From NCBI GenBank assembly GCA_963965975.1, contig OZ014418.1:74501-138500 (forward strand): DNA of 64,000 nt, given 5' to 3'. The first letter of the stretch is position 1, and each line of letters starts with the position of its first letter. The translations under genes were made by a program, and so were the position numbers. The notes beneath the pieces are model-generated. The model ran no database searches. It was not told where the DNA came from and saw only the letters and a list, made by a program, of their open reading frames with translations. Shown here piece after piece: positions 11,504 through 26,100 of the stretch. Source of the stretch: Xestospongia bergquistia. Taxonomy: Eukaryota; Porifera; Demospongiae; Haplosclerida; Petrosiidae.

Positions 11504-14500
11504 ATGACTGGTAGAAGTTTCGTACCCTTGGCAGAACAACTTGAAGATCAAGAAGCTCTTAATAGTCTCAGTACACAAGAAAAGGTAAGAATGTGTGTTA
11601 ATGTACAAAATAAAACCACACCCACTAATTAGGTGATTGCATTAATTAATGAAGCTCAACTTGTTTCTAAAGACAAGAAATTAGAGTGTTTAAGTCAGGT
11701 GATGATCACATGATCAATTCTTATATAATATATGATAATAATGACAGGTTCGAGAACTAATTATCAACAAAGAACCTTCATTATTAGACAGTTTCTTTGA
11801 AGTACATATCTAATATTATCTCTACTTGATATCAATTGCCTTATTAGGAAGTGACTGCATTTCAACAGGATACATCTAATGATGTCAGGAAATTTGTTAT
11901 TGGATTTATTGAAGATGCCTGGTACATCAGCTAGTAATATACTAATAATTTACTAATATTATACTAATAATTTACTGATAGTATACTAATAATTTACTGA
12001 TAGTATACTAACTATTATACTAATAATTTCCTATTAGTAAAAAGGACTCTCACTTGTTAACTCGTGCAGTACCAATGTTACGTTATATGATGACAGATGA
12101 TAATATCAATGTGGAAAAGAGAGTCATTGTTTGTTTGATGCAACTCTATCGACTGGCTCTTACTGTAAGTGGGTGTGTTTTCTTTAATGGGAGGGACTAA
12201 TATCTTTATTTGTAGCATTTAGTAAAAGTGAAGAGTGCTGAAGAAGAGAGTGTAGAGATGTGGGAGGTATGATGTCATAAAGATGTAATATGACATCATT
12301 ATGATGTAGGCATTAAAAGAAGCTAAAAATGCGATTTATGTTAAATTGAATGGAGATAATGATGGGTATGATCCCTAGCAATAATGATTAATTAATCTTT
12401 ATTATAGGGTGAGGACACTGGTTATTAAATTCATTGAAATGATTATTTTGGGACAAACTAAAAAAGAACAGGTAATTAATTATAATAAATGCTAGCTAAT
12501 TAATTGTCAATAATAGGGGTCTGAACCATCTCGAAGTAATGAAATTGAGTTCTCATTAGATATGGTAAACAACTTCTATATGTTCTAATTAATGCCTATT
12601 TTAAACCTAGGTTCCTCTAAATCATCCAATATTAAAGACAGCAGAACTCAAAGAAGAAGCTGGTATGTTATTGGGTCAAATATTAGAGCTGTCGTCATCG
12701 CCAGATATCTCCAGGTATTAATATAATGGGTGTGGTTTATATTGCATTCTAATTTAATAGTGTCAATTTAATGACCTGTATCAGTACATTATGTACAATA
12801 GCACGTCAACGACCACTCCATATGACAACAGTAGTACAGACCTTTGAACTCTTACATGGTAAATAGACTATATGATATACTAAATGTAGTATACTTTACT
12901 AGCTAACTTACCTCCAAATTATACTTCATCTCAAATTAATAGTGTTACCAAACATCTTAAGGTACCATTATGTAATGTTATATAATATTATGTAATATTA
13001 TATAATATTATGTAATGTTATGTAATTTTTACTTGTTATTAGAATCAATTGTTAGCTGTATTACGACAACCAGCATCATGTGAGTTTAATAGGTCAAAGG
13101 GTGTGGTCATTTTTTGCATTTTAGTTGAATGTCGAGCTCAGCTAGTAACACTATTAACAGGACTAGGATGTTCTCAAAATGAGGTATATCCTTTAATATC
13201 ATTATAATAATTAATATATTTTATATAGATTGCTAAAAATACTCCCAAAGATGTTTCCACTAAAAGAACAAGGTTAATAAATTAATTATTTGACTAATTT
13301 TTATGCTTAATTATTAGAGGTGATAATGAAGGGTCTTCCTCTTCCAAGAAACCCAGAGTGGGTCAAAGTCTACCTGTTGAGGAAGAGGCAGAATCTTCTA
13401 CACGAGTAAACCGCCTAATGGAAGCCATTGAAATGACAACTACAGGTATTTTAATCATGTGATTGTCATGTGAATGTCATATGATATATATAGATCTTAA
13501 ACCTTTATTAACTCCTGAGGCAGTTACAGAAATAGTCATTGAGAGTATGACCAATCTCCCGACAATTATTCCTAAAAACTTTCGTTTTTCATATACTCCA
13601 ATAGCTGCTGCTGGAACAGATGCACAGGTGGGTGTGGTGTTATTGAGATCATGTGATTACTTGTGACTGTCAGGTGACTCAAGTAGCTCGTTTATTAGCA
13701 TCACAAATGACAGCTGCTGGTATTGGTGTTGGAGCACAGAGTAAAGGAATACAACCTCAGCGTTCAGTGAGTATCTGATATGACTAACCACACCCACTTT
13801 ATTGGTAATTATAGAAAGGAGATATGCCAGTGGTATCTGATCCTCGTCGACGTGGTCGCGCTCCTACTCCTGAAGAAGAAAGAGAAAGAGAAATTAGAGA
13901 GAGAGAAAAACTAACAGAAGTTAAAGAAGAACCAGCAGTAATCTACATATAATATACATCATATAATTAATGGGTGTGGTCTGTAGGAAGAACTCAATTT
14001 ACAAGAGAGTATAGCTCAGCTCTCATATTTGGGTTCTCTGTTGGGATTACCTGATATAATGGATCCTCAGTTTCCATTAGCATATGCTGCGTTTTTTGGA
14101 AGTTTACCTCCAACAGAACAAGAAATGGAACCAATGGAGACTACTCAGGATGCTATCCACTCAACAAATGTAAGTGTTGTCATGTGACTGTCATATGATC
14201 TATTAGTTTTTTCCAGCTGGTAGCTATTGAAACTAATGAAACAGAAGGTATTATATAACTATATTATTTTATTAATAACTGTCTATATTAGGAGCAGAGG
14301 AGGAGGGAACAATGAAAGGGAAAAGGAGGACATCTGCAGCAGTGTCTGCTCCTCCTCAGAAATTAAAGAAGATTAAATTATTTGATTTATCTAGTATTGT
14401 TAAACCACTTACTAAAGATCAACAACATACAATGAGTGTAGCTGCTTTCCAGAGAATATTAGCAGCTGAAAGTAAGTTCACTTTAAATAAATTGAATGAC

Positions 14501-16939
14501 TGTTCCTTGGTATATGATAGAGGTTGCTTCTCATAGTGGAGCTAATCAAGTACATACCACATGATCATGTGATTGTCATGTGATACTCATTTTATAGATT
14601 CGTAATAGACTTATAATTCATTTGGTCACTCAATTTCGAGGAGATTTCAATAAAGGTACTGCTCATATTACCAAATACTAGTTCATAAGTTGTCCTTTAG
14701 TTTTAGTAGAGTTTATACTAGAGGACCTTCGTCTTCATTTTGATTTAGCCATATCTTGGTTATATGCAGAATATTGTGTACAGGAACAATATGTGACCAC
14801 ACCCCATCAAAATTTCCAATATGATGCCTGCTTAATTAGGTTATTAAAAGGAGCTCACTCTAAATTAGATTCAAAAGATAGGTAATTTATTTTTAATAAG
14901 TATATTAATTATTTTTATTGATAGATTATTCACTCGACTTTTCCTTGAAGCCCCGAGGATAACCCCTAATGCATTAATAATAATTAAATCATATTGTAGA
15001 GATGAAGTATGTAAATATCACAACATCTAACAGTTATATTATGACAATATAGGACAGGGCCTTCCTCGGATTAACTACTCTAAGAGATCTTATTATTAAA
15101 AAACCACAAGGGACTGCTGACTTCTTAGAGGCTTTGTTGGATGTTACCACAAGTGACTTAGAAATAGTTAGTGATTTATTAAGTGAACAAAGGGTTAAAA
15201 TAATTTCCTTTTATATATAGGCTCGTGCACAAGCTCTACATATTTCTAAACGATTTTATGGCAAACCTGATCTCTCCAGTAAAATTGAAGTAATTCCTAT
15301 TATTAGGAAATATAATCATATTTACTGTATTATAGAAATTTGCTGTACAGACTTTACAGAAATTATTATCAGATCATCCATCATTTCAACAAGACACTGA
15401 ACTAGGTATTTAAATGAATTAATAATTTGTTATAATGTCTCTCCATTAGAGGTAGCATCAGATTGGTCTGAAGAAACAGTTAAAATATGTTCTGGATTAT
15501 TCCTCTCTCTTTTACCTCTTAATAGTCAACTTATAAAGGAGTAAGTCAAGACAACTTGATAAACTAGTTAAACCTGTTTTTATAACCAGATTAGCCATTG
15601 TGTATACTAATACATCACCTAATGTAAAGAGAATTCTATTAAAACTCTTGGACCAGCCAGTATGTTGTGTGATATCTAATGATGTCATGATGACATCATC
15701 TTTTAGGTTCGTTCTATTGGTATGGGGTCTCCAGAATTATTAGAACTGGTTCAGAACTGTCCATCAGGAGCAGAGACCTTAATAATGAGAATACTTTATA
15801 TATTAACAGAGAAAGGTAGTATTTAATAACTAATAATTAAGTACTTAATAACGTGGGCTTTATTCTAGCTGCCCCATCACCTGAACTAGTAAAACGAGTT
15901 AGAGAATTGCATCAACGAAACTCATCTGATGTTCGATTTCTCATTCCTGTTCTACATGGACTTCAAAAAGTAAGTCATGTGACTTGTCTTAAAAGTCATG
16001 TGACATGTATTATAGTCAGAAGTGATAGCTGCTCTACCTCAGTTTATCAGACTCAGTCCAAATGTTATGAAGGGAGTTTTTGAACGACTCCTCACATCTT
16101 ATAAAGGTATTATCAAGTCATGTGACTGTCACATGATATATCCCCTTTATAGGTGAAGGTAGCGTCAGTATGAGTCCAGTATCTCCGTCAGAACTAATGA
16201 TAGCATTACATAACATTGATTGTAGAGGTGATGACAATTTAATGAAGGCTGTTATAAGAGGTGAGTGAACCCCTGTCATTACTGATATAATTATTTCCTA
16301 AACTAGCTACTAATTTATGTTTCTCTGAGAAAATGGTTTATACTCAAGAAGTGTTAGCTGTTGTTTTACAACAACTTGTAGAACAAACTCCAGTACCAAT
16401 GTTATTTATGAGAACGGTATTAATGAATATTATAATTATGTTGATTGAATTAATTGTTATTAGGTCATACAAAGTTTGGGGGTGTGTCCTCGTCTAGTTA
16501 ATTTTATATTGACTATTCTTACAAAGCTTATCAGTAAACAAGTAATGATGTCATGTGATGTCATATGATGTCATAATTGTATAGGTTTGGAAACAACCTA
16601 AAATATGGCAAGGGTTTATCAAGTGTTGTGAGGTAGCCCCTGTAATTAATATTAATTATTAACTTTTCCCATATATATTATATACAAATTATAACGTATG
16701 TATATGTAGGCACTCAAGCCACATTCCTTTCAAGTTTTACTTCAACTTCCTCCTAAACAACTTGAGAGCATATTAGAGGTAATATATTGTCTATTATATT
16801 ATTATATATAATCTTATCACATAATAGGCTAGTACAGCACTACGTGTACCATTTATTGAACATGTTACTAACTTCACTCCTAACCAAGTAATAATATAAT
16901 TGAATAAATTAAAGTACTCTCTCTCTCTCTCTCTCTCTA

Positions 16940-17018
<79 letters not shown>

Positions 17019-17100
17019 GTAGAAAGCTGCTGTTCCTCGATCTGTAATGCAAATAATTGAGAAAGAAATAGCAGGAGGAAAAACTCAGACTACAATCTGA
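11504..17100 (+). CDS. SYMPK: Symplekin, scaffold of pre-mRNA 3'-end processing
   Basis: A gene of about 35 exons with very short introns. The N-terminal HEAT-repeat region begins [20 protein letters not shown] and includes [15 protein letters not shown] and [21 protein letters not shown] charged middle part (13320-14520) contains [19 protein letters not shown]-type sequence. The conserved C-terminal symplekin domain (about 16050-16880) contains [23 protein letters not shown] and [13 protein letters not shown], ending at the TGA at 17098-17100. Symplekin holds together CPSF, CstF and the histone pre-mRNA cleavage complex, with the N-terminal part binding Ssu72. The start is the first methionine of the frame and sits just after the shared promoter. 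The last intron carries a 100-bp TC tract. Length and domain order look complete. Confidence 0.92.
16917..17016. repeat. (CT)n microsatellite in the last symplekin intron
   Basis: About 100 bp of nearly pure CT, broken only around TATCTCCTC, lies upstream of the last 3' splice site. It makes an extreme polypyrimidine tract on the sense strand and false RE-repeat ORFs on the other. Confidence 0.97.
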
Positions 17101-17168
17101 AAATACCATATTATAAATAATTTTATTAACAATCCTAATGGGTGGGGCTGAAGTACTATTATAACAAA

Positions 17169-20100
17169 ATGGCTAGGACTCTGTTAAGATCATCTTTGAT
17201 TAGGTGGTCATCTCTATGGAGAAAGTCCTCTTCCTTAGCTAGTGTCTCAGATCAACATGGCGTTTGGTATCAGGAGAGTCTTCAACAACCTGAAAAGTTC
17301 TGGGGAGATTTAGCTCGAGAGAGACTAAGATGGATGAAAGATTTTGATACAGTTATGAACTGCAAAATGGAAGATGCTTACTTCAAATGGTTTGAAGGAG
17401 GAAAATTAAATGTTTCTGGTAATTACTATTATAATAATGTCAACAATATTTATTCCATTATTAGATAATTGTCTTGATCGTATTGTTGAGACTGACCCTG
17501 GTCGTATAGCATTAATTTGGGAGAAAGATGAACCTTGTCAACAGGAATACATTACTTATCAGTATGTTATCAGTAGTATAATATTTCCTAATTATGTTTT
17601 TAATTGTTATAGACAATTAAAGGATATGACCTGTCAAATTGCTAATGTCCTCAAATCACAAGGGGTTAAAAAAGGAGATCGGGTAGCCATATATATGCCA
17701 GTGTCACTAGAGGCAGCAGCCACTATGTTGGCTTGTACACGAATTGGGGCTGTACATAGGTGGGTACTATGTTGTCATAATGATGTCATTTTAATCTCTA
17801 ATAGTGTGGTGTTTGCTGGATTCAGTGCTGAAGCTTTAAAGAGCAGGATTCTTGATGGTAAGTATCTCTTTCTCTCTTCTTATTCTTTTATCTTTCTTTT
17901 CCATAGCTCAAGCAGAGACTGTCATAACAGCTGATGAAGGTCTGCGAGGAGGAAAAATTATTCCTCTAAAACAAACAGTTGATGAAGCAGTTTGTGATTG
18001 TCCTTGTGTTAAGAGAGTGTTAGTAGCTACTCGTACTGGAGCTAATGTACCTATGGTACCAGGAAGAGACTACCAATTAGAAGACTTAATGAAAGGGGAG
18101 TCTAAGGAATGTCCTCCTGAGCCTTTATCTAGTGAAGATCCTTTATTCATGTTATATACATCTGGTAGTACTGGCAAACCTAAAGGTATTGTACATACAC
18201 AAGCTGGTTATCTGCTATATGCTGGACTAACACATCAGGTAGGTATATATCCATTGTATATATGTCTATGTGTCCATTTATTTAGCCTATGTATCTATTA
18301 TATATCTATATATCCATTGTAGTATGTATTTGACTATAATCCTGGTGACATATTTGCATGTGTTGCTGATATTGGATGGATCACTGGCCACTCCCATGCA
18401 TTATATGGTCCCCTTAGTAACGGAGGAACATCTGTATTATTTGAGAGTATTCCCATATATCCTGATCCAGGTAAGTACAATATGTACATTTTCTAATATA
18501 AACAAATATAACAATATGTAAATACTCTTCCATTACAAAATTATGATAACGATCTAAAATATGGTATATTAACAGTATATTATCAGTATATTGTCAGTAT
18601 ATTAACAGTATATTATCAGTATATTGTCAGTATATTAACAGTATATTATCAGTATATTGTCAGTATATTAACAGTACATTATTAAATTGTCAGTACATTA
18701 TTGGTATACTATCAGTATATTACTACTACATTATCAGTATCTTAACAGTACATTATTAAAATTGTAGTACATTATTGGTATACTATCAGTATATTACTAG
18801 TACATTATCAGTATATTATCGGTACATTATCTATACAATACTGCAAGGGGTACTCATCATTAATGATGTAATGATGGTACATCAGTGATAGATAGGCTAA
18901 TTTGTGCTGCAAAACGTACAGTAATTAGATCAAGCAATGCATCCTCTTTCTCTCCATATGTAGAACTTAATTCTTCTTGGAAAACTTGTAAAACTTGTCT
19001 TGCTTTTTCTCTCTTCTCTTCTTTATCCATTTGATCAGTAGCAGTGAGATTATGATGATGTATGTGACGATATTGACAATATTCATTAAAGGAATCATAA
19101 ATGCTGTGAAGATTAATGCAGTGTGTTTCTAATCCCTATATGAAAATCAAAGAATAATAACTGCCTACAATTGTACTATAACTAACTTACTGGGATAACT
19201 GCTTGAAGACATTTTGTCACTTCGTCTGCAAAGCCAATGATTGTTATAAAGAACCCATCAATACTGCTAACTGTGCCACATTTTTTAACTCCTCCTTCTG
19301 ACTCCGCCTCCTTATAATGATCAGCAAGGTTTTGTTGATGGGCAATAGAACCACTCAAATTACCAAGCCTTTTAGTTATGTCAAGGAGTTTAGCTTCACT
19401 GATCTTATTGTCAAATACAGACTTACAATAGACAGTACGATTATAACAAAGATGTTTCATTTGCCAGCGAAAATCAAGTGAATCTTTTCCCAAAACTCTT
19501 GAAGGATCTTTATGAAGTCCTCTGTTATCTTTGTCTCGTAACTTTGGATCTTCAAAATTTAAGTCAAGACCTTGCTCTGAAGCATACTTGATCACTTTAT
19601 GAAATATTTTAGCTCCTTCATCAGTACTACGTCGTTGAAAATCAATATTAGAGGGACAGAGAGGATCCATTGAATAATTATTTTTTCCGACCACTGTATC
19701 AGTTACCCTTCGTATTTGACCTAATGGTTGAACTATTAAGAACCAATAGTGTTATAGATAGATTACTAAACATTACCTTTAGTTTTAATAGAGTACACAT
19801 GTGGTACAGGCTCATGTACAGTTTCCATAACAACAAATTTTTGTTTTCTTGATAATTGTTGTCTTGGTTGATAATGTGGTAGTTCACGAGTAAGTGGACT
19901 CAAACCACTGGGATTAGATGGACCAATAATAAGAACAGGACTGGGACCTGAACAAGCAGACATGGGTTTGGGACCAGAACCATCATTAAATATAGGAGGA
20001 GTAACAGGACTTGGACTATAATGAGCCTGTGAATCATGAGGATATCCAACTCGTGTTATGAATGGTAGATTAGGAGTTTGACTGAAGTCATAAGGAACTG

Positions 20101-23100
20101 GAGAATTATAGACAGGATGTCCATAATATTGTGGAGGATGGCATATGAATGGAGGAGGAGTTGGGCTGAATTGTGAATGATGATCAACTGTTTGTTCAGC
20201 TACAAATTGTGCTTCATGTATAAACTGTTGGTTAGTTCCTGTAATATATTTAGATAATAATTGAATTAAATAGTTCTTAATTTACTTTGACGGCTGTATC
20301 GATGAGAGGTTACACCCCGAGGAGTTGGTTCAGCCATTGTATCATAACATATTTCAGCAATACAGATCACAGCAACTGTCTTTGTTGTAGTAGCTTATAG
20401 TTTATGTAGGAGTGTCTATTACTGCATGACTAGCAAATAGCTTCTCATCCCACAGACTAAGTTGTCATTATGCTTGGCAGCAACTCATTAATTAATACAT
20501 TTACATGTACGATTATATATGTAAATGTACGATTATTAGATGATGTGTCTTTATATGTTCATTGCCACTTCAACTGTTATTAACATAATACAAATCTCCA
20601 ACTACACTATATACTATGCAAGTATGTATAGTTACAATGTGTATATATACTATATTAAGTATATTATATATACTTAATATAGTATGTGTACACATATTGT
20701 TATAGTACTTTTAGTATATGCTCTTTTGACTTTTAGTAACTAAATAAATTGTTTGAATAAACTAAATCAAATGTTTTGTAAACTAAAACTAAAACTATTG
20801 AATACTTTGTATACAAACTGTTACTAAAACTTAACATTATGATGTTATTAGAAATGGAATGTATTCAATAATTCATCAATTTATATTAAGTAGATAAATA
20901 TTAATTGTTCCTAAAATCCTATATTTGTTTAATAAAAAATAACTATAATAAACTAATCATTATGAGTATAATAAAGTTAAGGTAGGAATATAAAGAATTA
21001 TTAGTAAGTTAAGATTCCAGCCATCCTTGTTCAATATATGCTAGTTTAAACTTGTCACATTCAGTACATTACCTATATACATTATTTATATACAATATCT
21101 ATACATTAACTATATACAATATCAGTATATTATCTATATACACTATTAGTACATTATCTATACAATATTGCAAGGGGTACTCATCATTAATGATGTAATG
21201 ATCATACATCAGTGATAGATAGGCTCATTTGTGCTGCAAAACGTACAGTAATTATATCAAGTAATGCATCCTCCTTCTCTCCACGTGTAGAACTTAATTC
21301 TTCTTGTAAAACTTGTAAAACTTGTCTTGCTTTTTCTCTCTTCTCTTCTTTATCCATTTGATCAGTAGCAGTGATATTACAATGATGTATATGACGATAT
21401 TGACAATATTCATTAAAGGAATCATAAATGCTGTGAAGATTAATGCAATGTGTTTCTAATCCCTATATGAAAATCAAAGAGTAATAACTGCCTACAATTG
21501 TACTATAACTAACTTACTGGGATAACTGCTTGAAGACATTTTGTCACTTCATCTGCAAAGCCAATGATTGTTATAAAGAACCCCTTAATACTGCTAATTG
21601 TTCCACATTTTTTAACTCCTCTTTCTGGCTCCGCCTCCTTATAATGATCAGCAAGGTTTTGTTGATGGGCAATAGAACCACTCAAATTACCAAGCCTTTT
21701 AGTTATGTCTTGGAGTTTAGCTTCACTGATCTTATTGTCAAATACAGACTTACAGTAGACAGTACGATTATAACAAAGATGTTTCATTTGCCAACGAAAA
21801 TCAAGTGACTCTTTTCCCAGAACTCTTGAAGGATCTTTATGAAGTCCTCTGTTATCTTTGTCTCGTAACTTTGGATCTTCAAAGTTTAAGTCGAGACCTT
21901 GCTCTGAAGTGTACTTGATCACTTTATGAAATATTTTAGTTGCCTCATCAATACCACGTCGTTGAAAATCAATATTAGAGGGACAGAGAGGATCCATTGA
22001 ATAATTATTTTTTCCGACCACTGTATCTGTTACCCTTCGTATTTGACCTAATGGTTGAACTATTAAGAACCAATAGTGTTATAGATAGATTACTAAACAT
22101 TACCTTTAGTTTGAAGAGAGGACACATGTGGTACAGGCTCATGTACAGATGTCATAGGAAGGAAAGATCTTCTTGATAGTTGTTCTCTTGGTTGACGATG
22201 TGGTAGTTCATGAGTGGGTGGAGTCAAGCCGCTGGGATAAGATGGACCAATAATAGGAACAGGACTGGGACCTGAACAAGCAGACGTGGGTTTGGGTCCA
22301 AAACCATCATTAAATAAAGGAGGAGTGACAGAACTTGGACTATAATGAACCTGTGAGTCATGAGGATATCTAGCTCGTGTTATGATTGGTAGACTAGGAG
22401 TTTGACTAAACTCATAAGGAACTGGAGTATGATAAACAGGATGTCCATAATATTGTGAAGGATGGAATATGAGTGGAGGAGGAGTTGGGCTGAATTGTGA
22501 ACGGTGATCAGTTTGTTCAGCTACAAATTGTTCTTCATGTACAAACTGTTGGGTAATTCCTGTAATACATTTAGATAATAATTGTATTAAATAGTTCTTA
22601 ATTTACTTTGATGGCTGTATCGACGAGAGTTTATACCCCTAGGAGTTATTGGTCCAGCCATTATATCATGGCAAATAGCGCATAGCAAAAGTCTTTGTTT
22701 TAATAGCTGATTTTTGTGTAGGGGGATCTATTGCTGCATGACTAGCAAATAGCTATATATCCTCTCCCCCTAACTAAGCTATCACCATAATTGGTAATGA
22801 GTCATTTAATTACTACATTCATAAAGACACTTTTTCTAATAGTAATATTATTATTAGAATATGTAAAATAATGCAAACTCTATGAACACAGTATGTTACT
22901 ATATATGGGCATATGTAACAATGTGTATACTGAGTATCAAGTAGTAAATTGAGACCCAGTCCTCCTTGTTCAATATATGCTGGTTTAAAATTGTCACTTC
23001 TCAATATTTGTTGTATCAAGTGGTATGGTCAGCCCCTAGTATATTGTAATATAAATAATTGATATAATAATAGTTACCTGTTCATTGATCTCTTCAATAA

Positions 23101-26100
23101 AGTCAATACTATATAGAAAGAGTGTCTTAACAAACCCTTCTGTACCTACTAATGTGGGACTAAATACTTCACTACCACTACCTGTAGAAGTATTATATAA
23201 TTGTTATCACAGATGTTGAACTAGTGGTTTGTACTAGAAAGTAATATTGTTTATTGCTATTAAGATAGAATTATTATATGATATTTTCTATGAACTTATC
23301 CAATCATAGGAACTGTTTGTTACTACTATAATTCACAAGTAATATTAAGTTATTATAATTGTGTTCATCAGAATATGTACTTTCTAGTAACAATTATTTC
23401 CTCTACATACTGACTCTATTAATTCAAATACACCTCATCTGTTAGTATACATTTGAAATATTGTTATAATTTTAGTAGAACTAGTTATAATCCATTTTTA
23501 GGTACTTATATCACTGATTAAGTTGTCATTATACTTGACAACATGTCATTTCATTACTACATGTACATGTATTGATAGCATATTTTATATTTTTGCCTGG
23601 TCATCAATCCAAAAATTTATTTCTTTAACAAAAAATAAACTAGAATTTAACCAATCACTATGAGTATAAGTAAAGTTAATAATAGTATTCCAGTCCTCCT
23701 TGTTCAATATATGCTGGTTTAAACTCATCACGTATATCCTCAAGATTTGTTGTATCAAGTGGTATTATCAGCCCCTAGTATATTATAATATAATTAATTG
23801 ATATAATAATACTTACCTGTTCATTGATCTCTTCAATAAAGTCAATACTATAGAGAAACAGTGTCTTAACAAACCCTTCTGTACCTACTAATGTGGGACT
23901 AAATACTTCACTATCACCATCTGTAATAAGATAACATTGATGAGCTATACGATGACACATTCCTTGTAATAAAGTGGCATAAGTATATATGAGATCATCA
24001 CTTTGACCAAATAACTCTTCTGATTTGTGTCGGACAACATCAAGTAATTTACGAAGATCCATCTCTTGATGTTCTTCATTGCTATCAACTTCAAACTGCT
24101 CTTTGAGAAGAGGTATGTTGAAAACAAGGTTATGAAGACATATAGCAAGCTCATTGATGAACTTAGAGACCTCAACAATATTACTAACTCTGTCCATAAT
24201 TTGAATGGGTATGCAGTCTAAACAGAGAATTGTATAAATAATAGCATTGGAGATCATCAATTACATACCATTGTATTGTTCTGTCTCATATGCTACCAGT
24301 AAATCTAGTACCAAACGTAATGATCTATCATTAGTTTTGGCAATAACAGCAAGTAATGTATCTGCTGTCTCAGATCCTTTTAAACTGGAGAAGTCTACTG
24401 ATTCTGTGGACATATTGTAATACAATTTGTTTTAATTGATTTGTTAACCTTTAATTTCTTTAATACGTTCTTTCCATTCATCCAGTTCACTCTGACTATG
24501 AGCAAACTTACAAGTTATTTTATGATCACATCTTCCTGTCTTCTCCATAGATTTACACATCTGTGGAGTACGATATTCTGGAGGTTCTTTACGAGGTTGT
24601 TTAATAGCTCTTTCTATCTCCTTCACATCCTCCCACACTGACAATTCAAACTCAGAATGAGCTCGAGTACAACCCTCTTTATTTTGACATGAGATACCAT
24701 AATCACATAATTGTAGAATAGGATGTGATGGCAATGGACGAACTAATGCAGGATAAATGAAGACAGGATCCCATTCTCCTCCATGTTTAGGACAGTGATT
24801 GATACTGTCAGGCTTAAGTACCAGAATACCTTGATCTTTATAACAGGTCTGACAGACAGCTTGTAACTTGTGAGTTTGAAACAGCTTGTCCTATTGTTAA
24901 ATATAACAGTATCATACTAATGAGGATACTATCTGTGTGTGTGTGTGTGTGTGTGTTTCCAAGTAAAGGACTAACTTTCACTTTTTCTATTTTAGGTCCA
25001 TATTCTATGATAATAGATAATAACAAATGATAAGATTTTTATACTTACTTTTACTATCTTTATCAAACTGTTCTTTCCATTTCTTGAATTCTCCTTCACT
25101 GTGAGCATAGTCACAGTTATCTTTGTATTGGCATCGACCTTTCTGTGTCATATTTGTACACATTTTAGGTGCAAGTTGAGGTTTTGGTGGTTTAGGTCGT
25201 GGATTGCAAACAGCATCATTGATATATTTCATATCACTCCACAAATGATACTCCAAGTCTCCATGAGCAAAGGGACAATTTGGTTTAATGCATTTATTTC
25301 TGTCATACTGTGTGCATTTTATAGGATCTTTATCAACTGAGAACAGGCGAACAACAATATTTTTTGTTTCTTTCTTCTTTATCAAGCGCAGTTCATGAGT
25401 ACCATTTCTTGGACACCAGTAACCACTAACTAGTGATTTACATACAATGCAAACTTGTTTTAATTTGTGTTGTATAAACAGTTTCTCCTATTGTCATATT
25501 ATAAAATAATAGATATTATTAATATGATTATTATCTTACATATAATTCCTGTATTTCAATCTTTTCTTGCGCCATCTCTTCTCTGTCTTCACATCAACTT
25601 GTTTACACAACTATTGCTGAGTCAGACTTCCTTAATCAAACACATCCTTTCAATAACAAATACATCCTTCATAATTAGAATAAGAAATTTCTTTGTAGTA
25701 ACTATATTCACACAATATGTCCCATTATGTACTGCTATATATCACAATATGTCCCATTATATACTGCTATATATCACAATATGTCCCATTATATACTGCT
25801 ATATATCACAATATGTCCCATTATATACTGCTATATATCACAATATGTCCCACTATATACTGCTATATATCACAGTTGTAGACTAGTGATACTCACAATT
25901 GTTGACATTCTTAACTAATCAAACTTTATTAGTAGCCATACGTAATTACAATAAGTACTTGTTATGAGTAAGTGCTGTTGTAAATTGTTTCATTGATAAT
26001 ATCATATTTTCGTAAAATAGTGAACTATTTTACTAGTAAAAGTATAATATAATTGTTATCACAGGTGTAGATCTAGTGGGTTTGTACTAGAAAGCGATAA

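Noticed and set aside
16794-17109. Minus-strand ORFs with long Arg-Glu repeats
   Set aside because: They are produced by the CT microsatellite inside a symplekin intron.
17852-18521. Long plus-strand ORFs extending past ACSS1 exons
   Set aside because: They read through short introns; the spliced frame matches the family better.
25467-25918. ORFs with Tyr/Ile-rich repeats and a CRISPR-like look
   Set aside because: A pure head-to-tail 32-bp minisatellite without variable spacers; not a CRISPR array or a gene.
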